Below, piece by piece: positions 9,383 through 21,378 of a stretch of DNA of 40,463 nucleotides (within the stretch, counting starts at the first letter, position 1; every line of letters begins with the position of its first letter). The stretch is from an uncultured Actinomycetes bacterium. Lineage in GTDB: Bacteria; Actinomycetota; Acidimicrobiia; Acidimicrobiales; SZUA-35. A program made the translations under genes and the position numbers. The stretch covers positions 107,913 to 148,375 of the forward strand of contig CADEDH010000004.1 of assembly GCA_902826025.1 (NCBI GenBank), given 5' to 3'. The notes beneath the pieces are model-generated. The model made no database searches. It was not told the origin of the DNA and saw only the letters and a list, made by a program, of their open reading frames with translations.

Positions 9383-9912
9383 AGCGCCTGGTGCTTCTCC
9401 TGCAGACGGTCGACGACGGCCTTGGCCGCCACCCGGGCCTTCTCCCGGACCTCGTCGGTCTCGATCCCGCCCAGCGGGTGCTCCACCAGCACCACGGCGA
9501 GATCAGGGTGCCCCATGGCCCGGGACTGGAGGGCGGCGAGGCGGCTGAAGGCGTCGGTTCCCACGGTGACGGTGGGGACGCCGCGCTTCTCGAGCTCAAC
9601 GGAGGCGTGGATACACCACGCCGTGCAGCTCCCTCAATCGGCCGAGCCGACGAGCACCCAGTCTGCCGTGGCCACCAGCTCATCGATCACGGCCGGATCG
9701 GCGGCGGCGGCCACGCTCTTGTGGGCCACCGTGACCAGCTCCACCCCGTGGCTGGCTCCGAGGAGCTCGGCGATCGAGGTGAGGATGAGCTCGGCGTGCT
9801 GCTTGCCGTTCTCCAGGACGCCCACGCGGGACTTGGCCAGATGGGCCAGGCCGGCGGTTGCTTCGGCCACCGCCGGCTCAGGGGCGGAGGGATTCACGAG
9901 CTGTACCTTCAT
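9379..9912 (-). CDS. UGSC-type selenoprotein (in-frame TGA read as selenocysteine)
   Basis: A standard reading gives two fragments, 9634-9912 and about 9379-9564. Read through TGA 9634-9636 they make one 177-residue protein with selenocysteine at residue 93: ...WVLVGSAD-U-GSC-TAWCIHASVELEKRG... The codons after the TGA continue in frame with GC-rich third positions to a TGA at 9379-9381. The Sec-Gly-Ser-Cys motif matches what I remember as the UGSC (seleno)protein family, which also has Cys forms. A hairpin with bacterial SECIS geometry follows the TGA (9604-9622). Start is ATG 9912. It heads an operon with two paralogous proteins and a TrxR-like flavoprotein, which suggests thiol/selenol redox chemistry in the cytosol. 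The Sec machinery must be encoded outside this window. Confidence 0.88.
9604..9622 (-). promoter_or_regulatory. Bacterial SECIS-like hairpin
   Basis: Reading the minus strand after the TGA, 11 nt are followed by GGCGTGG-TGTAT-CCACGCC, a perfect 7-bp stem with a 5-nt loop. The loop begins 19 nt after the TGA, and its second base is G. Published bacterial SECIS descriptions require a guanine in the first two loop bases and about 16-37 nt from UGA to the loop, and both are met. It lies within the coding sequence, as bacterial SECIS elements do. Confidence 0.75.
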
Positions 9913-10127
9913 GGCCGGAGCCTACTACCGGCCTCGGAACGCCGCCGAAGTGCCAGCCCCCGAGTCGCCGCCCTCCCTGGTGGCCCGGACCGTCATCGGC
10001 GACGGCTGGGGACTCGAGATCACCAGGGAGGAGACCGGCGGATGATCGAGACCGCCGGTGGCAGCCGGTGCACCCGAGTGCAGCCCGCACCGGGAACCGA
10101 AGCGTTGACGACTACGATCTTGGTCCG

Positions 10128-12923
10128 GTGGCGATCGTGGACCTGGGGATACCGCACCTGACCGGAGCCGAGGTCATCGGCCGGGGAGGGTTCAGCGTCG
10201 TCTACTCGGCCACCGACACCCGCTTCGACCGCAGGGTGGCGGTGAAGGTACTGAACGGCGTGATCGACGAGCGGACCCGACAGCGCTTCGAGCGGGAGTG
10301 CCGGGTGATGGGGCGGCTGTCGTCGCACCCCAACGTGGTCACGGTCTACGACGCCGGCCAGACCCCGGACGGCCATCCCTACCTGGTTATGGAGCTCATG
10401 GCCGGGGGCACGCTGGCCGACCGGCTGCGGAAGGGGGAGTCGATCGGCTGGCGTCAGGCCGTGGCCTACCTGGTACCGGTGCTCGACGCCCTCCACCAGG
10501 GGCATCTCCAAGGCGTGCTCCATCGAGACGTCAAGCCGGAGAACGTGTTGATCGACCCCGCCGGCGTCCCCAGCCTCACCGACTTCGGCATCGCCATCGT
10601 GCGCGATGCCGGCGGTGCCACCTCCACCAACATCACGGCCAGCTGGCTCCATACGGCGCCCGAGACCTTCGCCAACCAGCGCGACGAGCGCTCCGACCTG
10701 TACTCCGCCGGCTCCACCCTCCACACCCTTATCTCGGGCCGCCCGCCGTTCTGGCGGGCAGAAGACGAGTCGCTCAACCCACTGCTCCTTCGGCTGCTCC
10801 ACGAGCCAGCGCCGCCGCTCCCGGCCAATCTGGCGCCCCCCGCTCTGACCGATCTCGTCCTGCGGGCGCTGGCCAAGAACCCGGCCGACCGGCCCCCGAC
10901 GTGCCGGGCTCTCGCCGACGAGCTCGAACGGATCGCCGTCCCCGCCCCCCACACCCAGCCGGTTCCACCCCTCCCGTCGGCGGGCCCGGCGCCGGGGGTC
11001 CCAACCGTGACCCCGCCGGCGGCCAGTGCCTCCTGGACCCCTCAACCCGCACCGATGCCACCGACTCCGGCCACCTGGGCCCCCCAACCGGCCACCCCGA
11101 CACCAGTGGCCTTCCCGGGCCAGCAGCTCCCGCCGTCGCCCGAGGACCATCAGCGGGGTCCGACGCGCCGACCGGTGGCGCTCATCGTCGCCGCCGTGGC
11201 GGTGGCGATGGCCGTCGCCACCATCGGCCTGGTCGTGGCCCGTTCCCGGAGCGGGAACAGCGACAAACCGGGCCCGACCGACAGCGCCGCCGCCGACTCG
11301 ACCTCCACCGTCAGCGCCGCTACTGGCAGCACCGCCACCAGCACCGCCGGCGCCCCGGCGCCGGTGCGCAACGGGCTCACCGGCGAGCTGGTCGACGCCG
11401 GCACGCTCTCCTTCGGGCCGCCCGAGCACCTCGATCCGGCCCTCAACTCGTTCACCGACTCCTACCAGATCACCAACGCCCTCTACGATGGCCTGACCGA
11501 CGTCGACACCTCCGACCCCGCCAGCCCTCGCGTCGTCCCGGCCGTGGCCAGCGCTGTCTCCACCAACGCCGACGCCACCGTCTGGACCTTCACCATCGGG
11601 ACCGGTCAGCGCTTCTCCAACGGCGAACCGGTGCTGCCCAGCTCGTTCGTCCGGGGCTGGAACCGCGCGGCTCGACTCGATGGCGACAACAGCTATCTGG
11701 CGAGGGTGATCCAGGGCAGCGCCGGCGTCATCGCGGGCACTGCCCAGGAGATGACAGGCCTGGTGGCCGACGATGGCGCCAGGACGCTCACCGTCACGCT
11801 CACCGGTCCGGAGACGAACTTCGACGCGGTCGTCAGTCACCAGTTCTTCTCGCCGATGCCGGCCGCCGTCGACGGCCTGACTGATCAGACGACGTGGGAC
11901 ACCGGGCTCATGGTGGGCAACGGTCCCTACATGCTCGAGTCGGCCCGCACCGACCAGCAGATCGTGTTGGTCGCCAACCCCAACTGGCACGGCAGCACCC
12001 TGGGCACCACCAGCCCCGCCCTCACCCGGATCACGTTCCAGGTGACCACTGACCTGTACACGGGCTACGACGCGGTGCAGGCCGGCCGGGCCGGGATCGC
12101 CGCCGCTCCGGCCGAGCGTTTCACCGAAGCCCGCAACAGCCTGGGCGTCACCTTCGACACCCCTGGTCCCGGCAGCCATCTGTGGCTGGTCAACTCGAAC
12201 AGCCCCCGGCTCGGAGGCGACGCCAACCTCAAGCTGCGCCAGGCCATCGCCCTGTCCATCGACCGCGACGCCGTCAACCGGACGGCCTACTCCGGCTCCC
12301 GCATCCTGGCGACCGGCCTCGTGCCACCAGTGGTGCCCGGTTACCGGGCCGGCCTCTGCGACGTGTGCCGCTACGACCCGGCCGCGGCCAAGGCCGCCCT
12401 CGACGAGTGGAGTGCCGCCGGCAACACCTTGTCGACCCCCATCACCCTGCAGTACAACGCAGGGGCTGGGAACGAGGCGATGGTGCAGCTTGTTATCGAG
12501 CAGTTGGCGGCCGCCGGCATCCCCGCCGTGGGCGAGGCCGACGACGACGCCGCCAACTACTTCACGATGCTGACCGAGGGCAAGTGCAAGGACATGTGCC
12601 GATCGAGCTGGGTGTCCGATTTTCCCACCTACGACGGCTTCCTCTACGACGGCTTCCACCAAGCCTCGATCGGCGCCGGGAACATGGGGCCCTTCGTCGA
12701 CTCAGACTTCGACCGGCTGGTGGACGCCGGCCGGGCCACCCCAGACAAGGCGAGGGCCGCCCAAACCTTCAACCAGGCCGAGTCCCTGCTACTCAACCAG
12801 GTCGGTGTGATACCGATGAGCTGGCTGGCCGACCCGTACGTCTACGACCGGTCCCGCTACGCCAACGTGCAACTGGCGGCGAACGGACTCGTCCGATGGG
12901 AGGAGATCACCATCGTCGGGTGA
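10128..12923 (+). CDS. Ser/Thr protein kinase fused to family-5 solute-binding domain
   Basis: A 931-residue fusion. The kinase domain (about residues 10-265) has the Gly-rich loop IGRGGFSVVYSATD, VAVKVL with Lys40, HRDVKPENVL from residue 132, DFG at 152-154 and a TAPE motif, so it looks active (Hanks type, PknB-like). A Pro-rich linker leads to one membrane helix (about residues 349-371) and a Ser/Thr/Ala linker. The extracellular half then matches OppA/DppA-type binding proteins (HLDPALNSFTDSYQITNALY; ATVWTFTIGTGQRFSNGEPV). The ligand domain replaces the PASTA repeats usual in this position, so binding of a peptide-like solute may drive phosphorylation inside. I chose GTG 10128; a TACGAT -10-like box 10 nt upstream suggests a near-leaderless mRNA. 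Confidence 0.88.
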   Translation: MAIVDLGIPHLTGAEVIGRGGFSVVYSATDTRFDRRVAVKVLNGVIDERTRQRFERECRVMGRLSSHPNVVTVYDAGQTPDGHPYLVMELMAGGTLADRLRKGESIGWRQAVAYLVPVLDALHQGHLQGVLHRDVKPENVLIDPAGVPSLTDFGIAIVRDAGGATSTNITASWLHTAPETFANQRDERSDLYSAGSTLHTLISGRPPFWRAEDESLNPLLLRLLHEPAPPLPANLAPPALTDLVLRALAKNPADRPPTCRALADELERIAVPAPHTQPVPPLPSAGPAPGVPTVTPPAASASWTPQPAPMPPTPATWAPQPATPTPVAFPGQQLPPSPEDHQRGPTRRPVALIVAAVAVAMAVATIGLVVARSRSGNSDKPGPTDSAAADSTSTVSAATGSTATSTAGAPAPVRNGLTGELVDAGTLSFGPPEHLDPALNSFTDSYQITNALYDGLTDVDTSDPASPRVVPAVASAVSTNADATVWTFTIGTGQRFSNGEPVLPSSFVRGWNRAARLDGDNSYLARVIQGSAGVIAGTAQEMTGLVADDGARTLTVTLTGPETNFDAVVSHQFFSPMPAAVDGLTDQTTWDTGLMVGNGPYMLESARTDQQIVLVANPNWHGSTLGTTSPALTRITFQVTTDLYTGYDAVQAGRAGIAAAPAERFTEARNSLGVTFDTPGPGSHLWLVNSNSPRLGGDANLKLRQAIALSIDRDAVNRTAYSGSRILATGLVPPVVPGYRAGLCDVCRYDPAAAKAALDEWSAAGNTLSTPITLQYNAGAGNEAMVQLVIEQLAAAGIPAVGEADDDAANYFTMLTEGKCKDMCRSSWVSDFPTYDGFLYDGFHQASIGAGNMGPFVDSDFDRLVDAGRATPDKARAAQTFNQAESLLLNQVGVIPMSWLADPYVYDRSRYANVQLAANGLVRWEEITIVG

Positions 12924-12947
12924 CCACCACTCGGGTGATCACCCGAC
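12915..12947. terminator. Bidirectional terminator between the kinase fusion and katG
   Basis: GTCGGGTGA (12915-12923) can pair with TCACCCGAC (12939-12947) as a 9-bp stem. The 3' half also forms the perfect 16-bp palindrome TCGGGTGATCACCCGA (12931-12946). It separates two convergent genes only 29 nt apart. Confidence 0.6.
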
Positions 12948-12952
12948 GGAGC

Positions 12953-15648
<2,696 letters not shown>

Positions 15649-15686
15649 GGCACCAAGGGGGTGTAGGTCGGTCGTGGGTCGGCTAT

Positions 15687-15698
15687 GCCCGATCGGGC
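15687..15698. promoter_or_regulatory. Palindrome in the furA / DUF808 intergenic region
   Basis: GCCCGATCGGGC is a perfect 12-bp palindrome about 40 nt upstream of furA copy 1 and 134 nt upstream of the divergent DUF808 gene. It could be an operator, but it is GC-rich, unlike known FurA sites, so the role is uncertain. Confidence 0.3.
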
Positions 15699-15831
15699 GA
15701 CCGCCCAATCCTGATGTCGGAATCGATCCGAACTCGGCCCCGTGCCAGTCCCGGTGCCATTCTGTTGTCTACGCTGTGTCGACGGTTCACGGTTCGGGAC
15801 CGACGGCTCGCACGGCAGGGGAAGCACATCT

Positions 15832-16788
<957 letters not shown>

Positions 16789-16811
16789 ACCAGGGCCCTG
16801 CGGGGGCGACC

Positions 16812-17591
16812 TCAGGGGGTGGCGGGGATGAGACGGGTGGTCGGCTCGTACTCGGCGGCCGACAGCTCCACGAATCCGTCGTAGCGCAGCGGCCCGCCCA
16901 CGGCCGGGTCGGCCACGGCCGCCCGCAGCGCTCCGGCCAGCGCCCCACGGGCCTCGAGCGGCGTGCCCCGGCGCACCACGATGGCCGGGTTGGGGATCCA
17001 GGGCCCCCGGCCGACAACGTGCAGGCCAGCGTCGACCGCCGGGTCGACGGCACGTAGATGGGCCAGGGTCAGGCTGTCGATGCAGGCCAGGTGGGCCTCC
17101 CCGGCCCGCAGGGCGGCCAGGCTGCGCACGTGGGCCCCGGTCCAGCGCACGGCGCCGGGCCACGACCGGCCGAGGGCAGCCAGCAGGCTGATCCAACCCG
17201 ACAGCGAATCGGCGCTGTTGGCCGCCAGCACCAGGTCGGGGTCGGGGTGGTGAGCCGTGGCCCGGGCCAGGGCGTCAGGCTCGGTGGCCAGGAGGACGCT
17301 GCGGTATCGGTGCCCGTCGGCATCGGCCAGAGCGAGGGTGAACGCACCGACCACCTCGATCAGGTCGCCCAGCTCGGCGGCCACCGGCCAGCCGCAGACG
17401 TGGGCCACGGCACAGCGGGGGTGGCGCCAGTGGTCCTGCACCTCTCCGTCCCAGCGAAGCTGCTCCGGTGCCCATGGCACCTGCCGCTGCACTGCGGTCC
17501 ACAGGCGGTCCCATACCGGCACCAGATGGGCGAAGGGGTACATGCCGAGCGAGGCGTAGGGTCGAACCCCGGCGGTGTCAGACCCCGTCAC
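16812..17591 (-). CDS. PhnD-like phosphate/phosphonate-binding family protein without signal peptide
   Basis: A 259-residue member of the periplasmic binding protein class that includes PhnD/PtxB. Evidence is YPFAHLVPVWDRLW at the start and AHVCGWPVAAELG near residue 70. LAANSADSLSGWISLLAALG (about residue 120), AHVRSLAALRAGEAHLACID (about residue 150) and GPWIPNPAIVVRRGTPLEA are the usual hinge and ligand loops. There is no signal peptide or lipobox, so it appears cytosolic, and no ABC transporter genes lie nearby. The start GTG 17591 overlaps the stop of the SpoU methyltransferase (GTGA), implying translational coupling. The ligand is unknown. Confidence 0.78.
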   Translation of the reverse strand: MTGSDTAGVRPYASLGMYPFAHLVPVWDRLWTAVQRQVPWAPEQLRWDGEVQDHWRHPRCAVAHVCGWPVAAELGDLIEVVGAFTLALADADGHRYRSVLLATEPDALARATAHHPDPDLVLAANSADSLSGWISLLAALGRSWPGAVRWTGAHVRSLAALRAGEAHLACIDSLTLAHLRAVDPAVDAGLHVVGRGPWIPNPAIVVRRGTPLEARGALAGALRAAVADPAVGGPLRYDGFVELSAAEYEPTTRLIPATP

Positions 17592-18439
17592 CAACCGGCC
17601 TTTCGAGCCCGGGCCTCGTAGAGCAGCACCGACGCCGCAATCGACACATTCAGCGAGTCGGCCACCCCGAGCATGGGGATGGCGATGTGCCGGAACGAGC
17701 CCGACTCCCAGGCGGGGCTCAGGCCCTTGCGCTCGCTGCCCACCACGATGGCGGTGCGCCGCCCCTGGTAGGGCACGGCGCGATACCCCACGGCATCCTC
17801 GGTGCCGGCCAGGAAGACGTCGAACCTCTCGGCCTGGAGCCAGGCCACGGCGTGGCGGTCGTCGTCGAAGTCGACGATGGGGACGGTGAGGAGCATCCCC
17901 TGACTGGCCCGGAACACCATGGGATGGGTCAGGCGGGTCCGGCGGTTCGTGAGCACCAGAGCGTCGGCCCCGCAGGCGTCGATGGTGCGGATCAGCGTGC
18001 CGAGGTTGCCCGGGATGTTCATCCCGTCGGCCACCGCCACCAGGGCGTCGGGGCCGAGGTTCAGGTCCTCGGGGCGCCACTGGGGTAGGCGAGCCATGAT
18101 CAGCAGGCCGTCGGGCCGGTCCCGCTCCGACAGCTTCTCGATCACCTTGGGGCCGATCTGGTAGGCCCGCTCGGCCCGGCGGGCCAGCTCCACCGCCAGC
18201 TTGGGGGCCTCTGTGCTCAGCACCGCCTCGGGGCACCAGAAGAACGAGTCGATGTGGACCTGGTGGCGGAGCAGCAGTTTGGCCGCCCACAGTCCCTCGG
18301 CCACGAACAGCCGGTGGGGGTTGGGGGCCGAGTTGCGCTCCACCGACCGGAGCTGGCGGACCTTGGGATGGTTCAGGCCCACCTGTTGCAGGTCGGGCTG
18401 GATCCCGGTGGGGTCGGCCGCCGGCCGATCGGTGCTCAC
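17588..18439 (-). CDS. SpoU/TrmH-family RNA 2'-O-methyltransferase
   Basis: A 283-residue SPOUT methyltransferase that uses S-adenosylmethionine to methylate a ribose in rRNA or tRNA. All three SpoU motifs are present: DGMNIPGNLGTLIRTIDACG (motif 1, about residues 138-157), IVVGSERKGLS (motif 2, about 233-243) and IPMLGVADSLNVSIAASVLL (motif 3, about 254-273) at the knotted C-terminus. The N-terminal 110 residues resemble the substrate-binding domain of 23S rRNA methylases (LFVAEGLWAAKLLL). Start is GTG 18439. The exact target nucleotide cannot be assigned. Confidence 0.9.
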   Translation of the reverse strand: MSTDRPAADPTGIQPDLQQVGLNHPKVRQLRSVERNSAPNPHRLFVAEGLWAAKLLLRHQVHIDSFFWCPEAVLSTEAPKLAVELARRAERAYQIGPKVIEKLSERDRPDGLLIMARLPQWRPEDLNLGPDALVAVADGMNIPGNLGTLIRTIDACGADALVLTNRRTRLTHPMVFRASQGMLLTVPIVDFDDDRHAVAWLQAERFDVFLAGTEDAVGYRAVPYQGRRTAIVVGSERKGLSPAWESGSFRHIAIPMLGVADSLNVSIAASVLLYEARARKAGW

Positions 18440-18609
18440 GGCATCATGGTATTGGGCCGCTGGCGATGGTCTGCTCGCGCTGATCTCCTCGGCCCGCTGG
18501 GCCCTCGGCGCCCGTTACTCTCGAACCAGAACCGTGATCCGGCAACCGGATCCGTCACCCCTCCGACGGCCGGCGATTCCGAATCAGCCTCGATCCAAAG
18601 GCGGTTGTG

Positions 18610-19014
18610 ATGGCTGTGTACGTGGTCGATGCTCCAGCCGCCATCGAGCTGGCCCGCCGCCACTTCGCCCCCGACGGTGAGCACCAGCTGCTCGCCCCGA
18701 CGCTGCTGCGCTCGCAGGTGCTGGCCCTCCTCCACGGCGAGGCCGTAGCCGGCCGGATCCCCGCCGACGAGGCGCTGGAGCTGGCCGAAGCGGCCTGCCG
18801 GTTGCCCCGCCGGCTACTGGGCGACGCCGTACTGCGGCAGACGGCGTGGCGGATCGCCACCGCTCAGGGGCGGCCCGACACCTACGGCGCCGAGTACCTG
18901 GCGCTCACCAGCCTCCACGGAGTGGCGCTGGTGGCGGGAGACGCCGAGTTGCGCCAGGCGGCCGATGGCATCGTGCCCGTCATGACGGTCGACGCCTTCC
19001 TGGCCGGCCCCTGA
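18610..19014 (+). CDS. PIN-domain protein, VapC-like, with altered acidic residues
   Basis: A protein of 134 residues with a PIN fold. The first acidic residue is in YVVDAPAAIELA (Asp7) and the last in LVAGDAEL. The second site, usually Glu in a pattern like LLRxEV, reads LLRSQVLALLH. The third, usually TYDAEY, reads TYGAEYLALTSLH. Two of the four catalytic acids therefore seem replaced, so nuclease activity is doubtful. No antitoxin-like gene lies upstream in the 170 nt to the divergent methyltransferase. ATG 18610 is the likelier start; GTG 18607 is immediately before it. Confidence 0.75.
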   Translation: MAVYVVDAPAAIELARRHFAPDGEHQLLAPTLLRSQVLALLHGEAVAGRIPADEALELAEAACRLPRRLLGDAVLRQTAWRIATAQGRPDTYGAEYLALTSLHGVALVAGDAELRQAADGIVPVMTVDAFLAGP

Positions 19015-19026
19015 ACCGGCCCTCGG

Positions 19027-19590
19027 CTAGGCCCCGGGGACGAGGCGGCGGGCGATCCCGGTCAGCACCTCGCCCGGCTTCTGTTGCTCGCTCATGCGAC
19101 TGCCGGCGACCATCAGCACCGCCGTCACGGCGGGAACGGCCCACTGCAGGATCCGCTCCTGGCGCTGCCAGTGGGCCACCTCCTCGGGTGTCTCGTCGTT
19201 GGGTCGGGTGGGACCGGCCACCGGGACCCTTCCCGCCTGCTGGATCTTGTGGCCGACGTAGCGGGACCAGGCGGTGACGCCCAGCGCTCCCAGGGTCAAT
19301 CCCAGCTTGGCCGCCGACATCGAGGGCACGCCGGCCTGGAGCACCGTCCGCCGGCGGTTGGCCACGGTCAGCATCGTGGCACCGGCCAGGTGGGCACCGA
19401 TGGCACCGAGACCCCACGGGGTCCAGCGCTGCCAACCGACATCGGCGATCACCGCCCGTTCCTTCGGGTCGGTGGCTTCCGACGCGGCAGCGTTGAGCCC
19501 CACCGCGCCCATCAACGACCCGCCGAACCAGGCGGCGAGGCCGGTGTCATGGAGCGCATGGGCCAGGGTGTTGGAGTTCGTGAGTTCCAT
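19027..19590 (-). CDS. Small membrane protein of unknown function
   Basis: A 187-residue protein with several moderately hydrophobic segments (AAWFGGSLMGAVGLNAAA, LGAIGAHLAGATMLTV, MSAAKLGLTLGALGVTAW, WAVPAVTAVLMVAGSRM) and short charged loops. I do not recognise the family. It starts at ATG 19590, 47 nt after the PhoD stop, and may be the tail of the polyphosphate/lipid operon. Its 3' end meets the PIN gene tail to tail with a 12-nt gap. Confidence 0.7.
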   Translation of the reverse strand: MELTNSNTLAHALHDTGLAAWFGGSLMGAVGLNAAASEATDPKERAVIADVGWQRWTPWGLGAIGAHLAGATMLTVANRRRTVLQAGVPSMSAAKLGLTLGALGVTAWSRYVGHKIQQAGRVPVAGPTRPNDETPEEVAHWQRQERILQWAVPAVTAVLMVAGSRMSEQQKPGEVLTGIARRLVPGA

Positions 19591-19637
19591 TGGGGAGGCC
19601 TACCCGCCGGGGCCGCCCTGTATCCCCCCTTTGACGG

Positions 19638-21365
19638 TCACGGCCCCTGACCGTCGCCTGGCCGGGCCGCCGGCGACCAGGTGAGGCTCATCAGCTCCTC
19701 GCCGGTGTAGCTCATGGCCCGCAGGTCCACGCTGATCGTGGTGCCGTCGTCGTGGACGTCGATCTGGCCGAAATGCCCAGCACCGGGAATGGCTCCCATG
19801 CTGTAGGGGCCGCCCTTGTAGCTCCCTTGCCGGTCGAGGGCGGCCACGTGGAGCAGGGGGAACCCCACTCCCCCGCCAGCGGAGTAGTCGGTGTTGGTGC
19901 CGTCGTCGATGGCCACCATGTGGGCGTCGCCACTGACCATCACCAGGTTGTCGATCCCGTTGTCGGCGATGAAGTCGGCGATCTCGGCCCGCTCGTCGGC
20001 GTAACCGCCCCAGGTGTCGGCCCCGGGCTGGGCGTCGGCGATCCAGGGATCGGGGTTGGCCCACACGGTGAGGGCGGCCGAGTCGCGCGCCGCCAACAGC
20101 TCCTGCAGCAGCCACGCCTTCTGTTCGGCGCCCAACATCGTGTCGTAGCCGTCGTCGCTGGTGTTCTCCACGTCCCGGGCCGACCGGCTGTCGGTGACGA
20201 TGAACCGCACCCGGCCGATGCTGAAGGCCTGGTAGATGGCGCTCTCATCCCCGGCCAGCCCGTAGTCGGGCGCGTATTCCCGGTAGGCCGCCATGGCCGC
20301 CTGGCGCCCGACGTAGGAGGCATCGACGTCGTTGCCTCCATAGTCGTGGTCGTCCCACATGTAGGCCACCGGGGCCGACCGGTAGAGCGCGGCCTGGGCC
20401 GGCCGGCTGAGCGTGAGATCCATCACCTGCCGGTAGCGCTCGATGTCGTTGCGCCCGTTGTCGCCGTAGTGGAGGTCGCCCAGGATGAGGTAGAGCAAGG
20501 GGTCGGCCTCACGTATCGCCTCGAACACCTGGCCGTTGGACCCCACCCGGGCGCACCCTCCCACGGCCACGGTGAAGCTGGCCGGCCCAGCGGGGAAGGT
20601 CTGCAGGCGCCCCTGGCGCACCCGGTCGAGCCGGCCGTCGACCTCCACCGCGTAGTGATACGTGGTGTCAGGGGCGAGGCCGGTGAGCTCGAAGCCCACC
20701 ACGGCACCGGCGCTGTTGGCGGCGTCGAACCACTGGGGCTCGGTCAGTGCCTCGTCGGTGGCGACCGCCAGGCGGGCCCGGGTCCAGTCGACCGACGGTC
20801 GGGCCCGCACCTCGGCGTGATCGGTGGTCACCCCGCCCGACCACACCCAGTCGATCTCGGAGTCGGGCAGAGGGGCCCGGCTCGATTGGGGGTGCTTGGG
20901 TCCGTAGCCATAGTCGTAGAGCCACATGCCCGCCCCGTAGCCGGTCAGGCCGGCCACACCGATGGCCGCCAGGGTCAGCAGGGTGCGACCCCTCACCGCC
21001 TCCACCTCGGCTGCGATCCACAGGACCGCTGGCACCAGGAACAGGGCCACCACCAGGGCGGCCTGGGGGGCCACCAGCTGCCGGCCGGCGAACACCAGCA
21101 GGGCGGAGGCAGCGAACACGGCCAGCCCGCCGCCCAGGTGCTCCTTGAACACAGCGATCACCAGGGCCACCACGAACACCGCGGTCACCGCCGGGCGCAC
21201 CTGAGAGTCGAACACGGCCCCGCCCGGCTTGTAGTCGAGCAGGATCCAGGTCGACCCTACGTAGCTGAACGCCACCGCCAGCAGAGCGAGCACGGCGGCG
21301 GTCCGCCGCATCCAGCGCGAGCGACGGTTGCGGACGCGGGCCGGTACGGCGGTGGCGCCGGTCAC
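19638..21365 (-). CDS. PhoD-type metallophosphatase with N-terminal membrane domain
   Basis: A 575-residue protein. The first 150 residues hold about five membrane helices (RTAAVLALLAVAFSYVGSTW; VTAVFVVALVIAVF; and others). A fibronectin-like segment (LTGLAPDTTYHYAVEVDGRL) precedes the PhoD phosphatase domain: VGGCARVGS, ILGDLHYGDNG, AYMWDDHDYGGND and VMVSGDAHMVAID hold the Asp/His/Asn metal ligands. PhoD enzymes are calcium/iron phosphodiesterase/monoesterases, usually secreted, and here the catalytic part is tethered to the membrane. It is the last of five tightly spaced genes (13 nt after PPK2), so it likely acts with lipid- and polyphosphate-handling enzymes. Confidence 0.88.
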   Translation of the reverse strand: MTGATAVPARVRNRRSRWMRRTAAVLALLAVAFSYVGSTWILLDYKPGGAVFDSQVRPAVTAVFVVALVIAVFKEHLGGGLAVFAASALLVFAGRQLVAPQAALVVALFLVPAVLWIAAEVEAVRGRTLLTLAAIGVAGLTGYGAGMWLYDYGYGPKHPQSSRAPLPDSEIDWVWSGGVTTDHAEVRARPSVDWTRARLAVATDEALTEPQWFDAANSAGAVVGFELTGLAPDTTYHYAVEVDGRLDRVRQGRLQTFPAGPASFTVAVGGCARVGSNGQVFEAIREADPLLYLILGDLHYGDNGRNDIERYRQVMDLTLSRPAQAALYRSAPVAYMWDDHDYGGNDVDASYVGRQAAMAAYREYAPDYGLAGDESAIYQAFSIGRVRFIVTDSRSARDVENTSDDGYDTMLGAEQKAWLLQELLAARDSAALTVWANPDPWIADAQPGADTWGGYADERAEIADFIADNGIDNLVMVSGDAHMVAIDDGTNTDYSAGGGVGFPLLHVAALDRQGSYKGGPYSMGAIPGAGHFGQIDVHDDGTTISVDLRAMSYTGEELMSLTWSPAARPGDGQGP

Positions 21366-21378
21366 CGGGGCCCGGCCG

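Noticed and set aside
9379..9912. Reading the selenoprotein locus as a pseudogene or two small genes
   Set aside because: The frame, third-position GC, UGSC motif and SECIS-like hairpin are all continuous across the TGA; a chance nonsense mutation would not explain the hairpin or the motif.
10020..12662. Open frame of about 880 codons opposite the kinase fusion
   Set aside because: Shadow of a gene with clear kinase and solute-binding motifs; no recognisable protein features.
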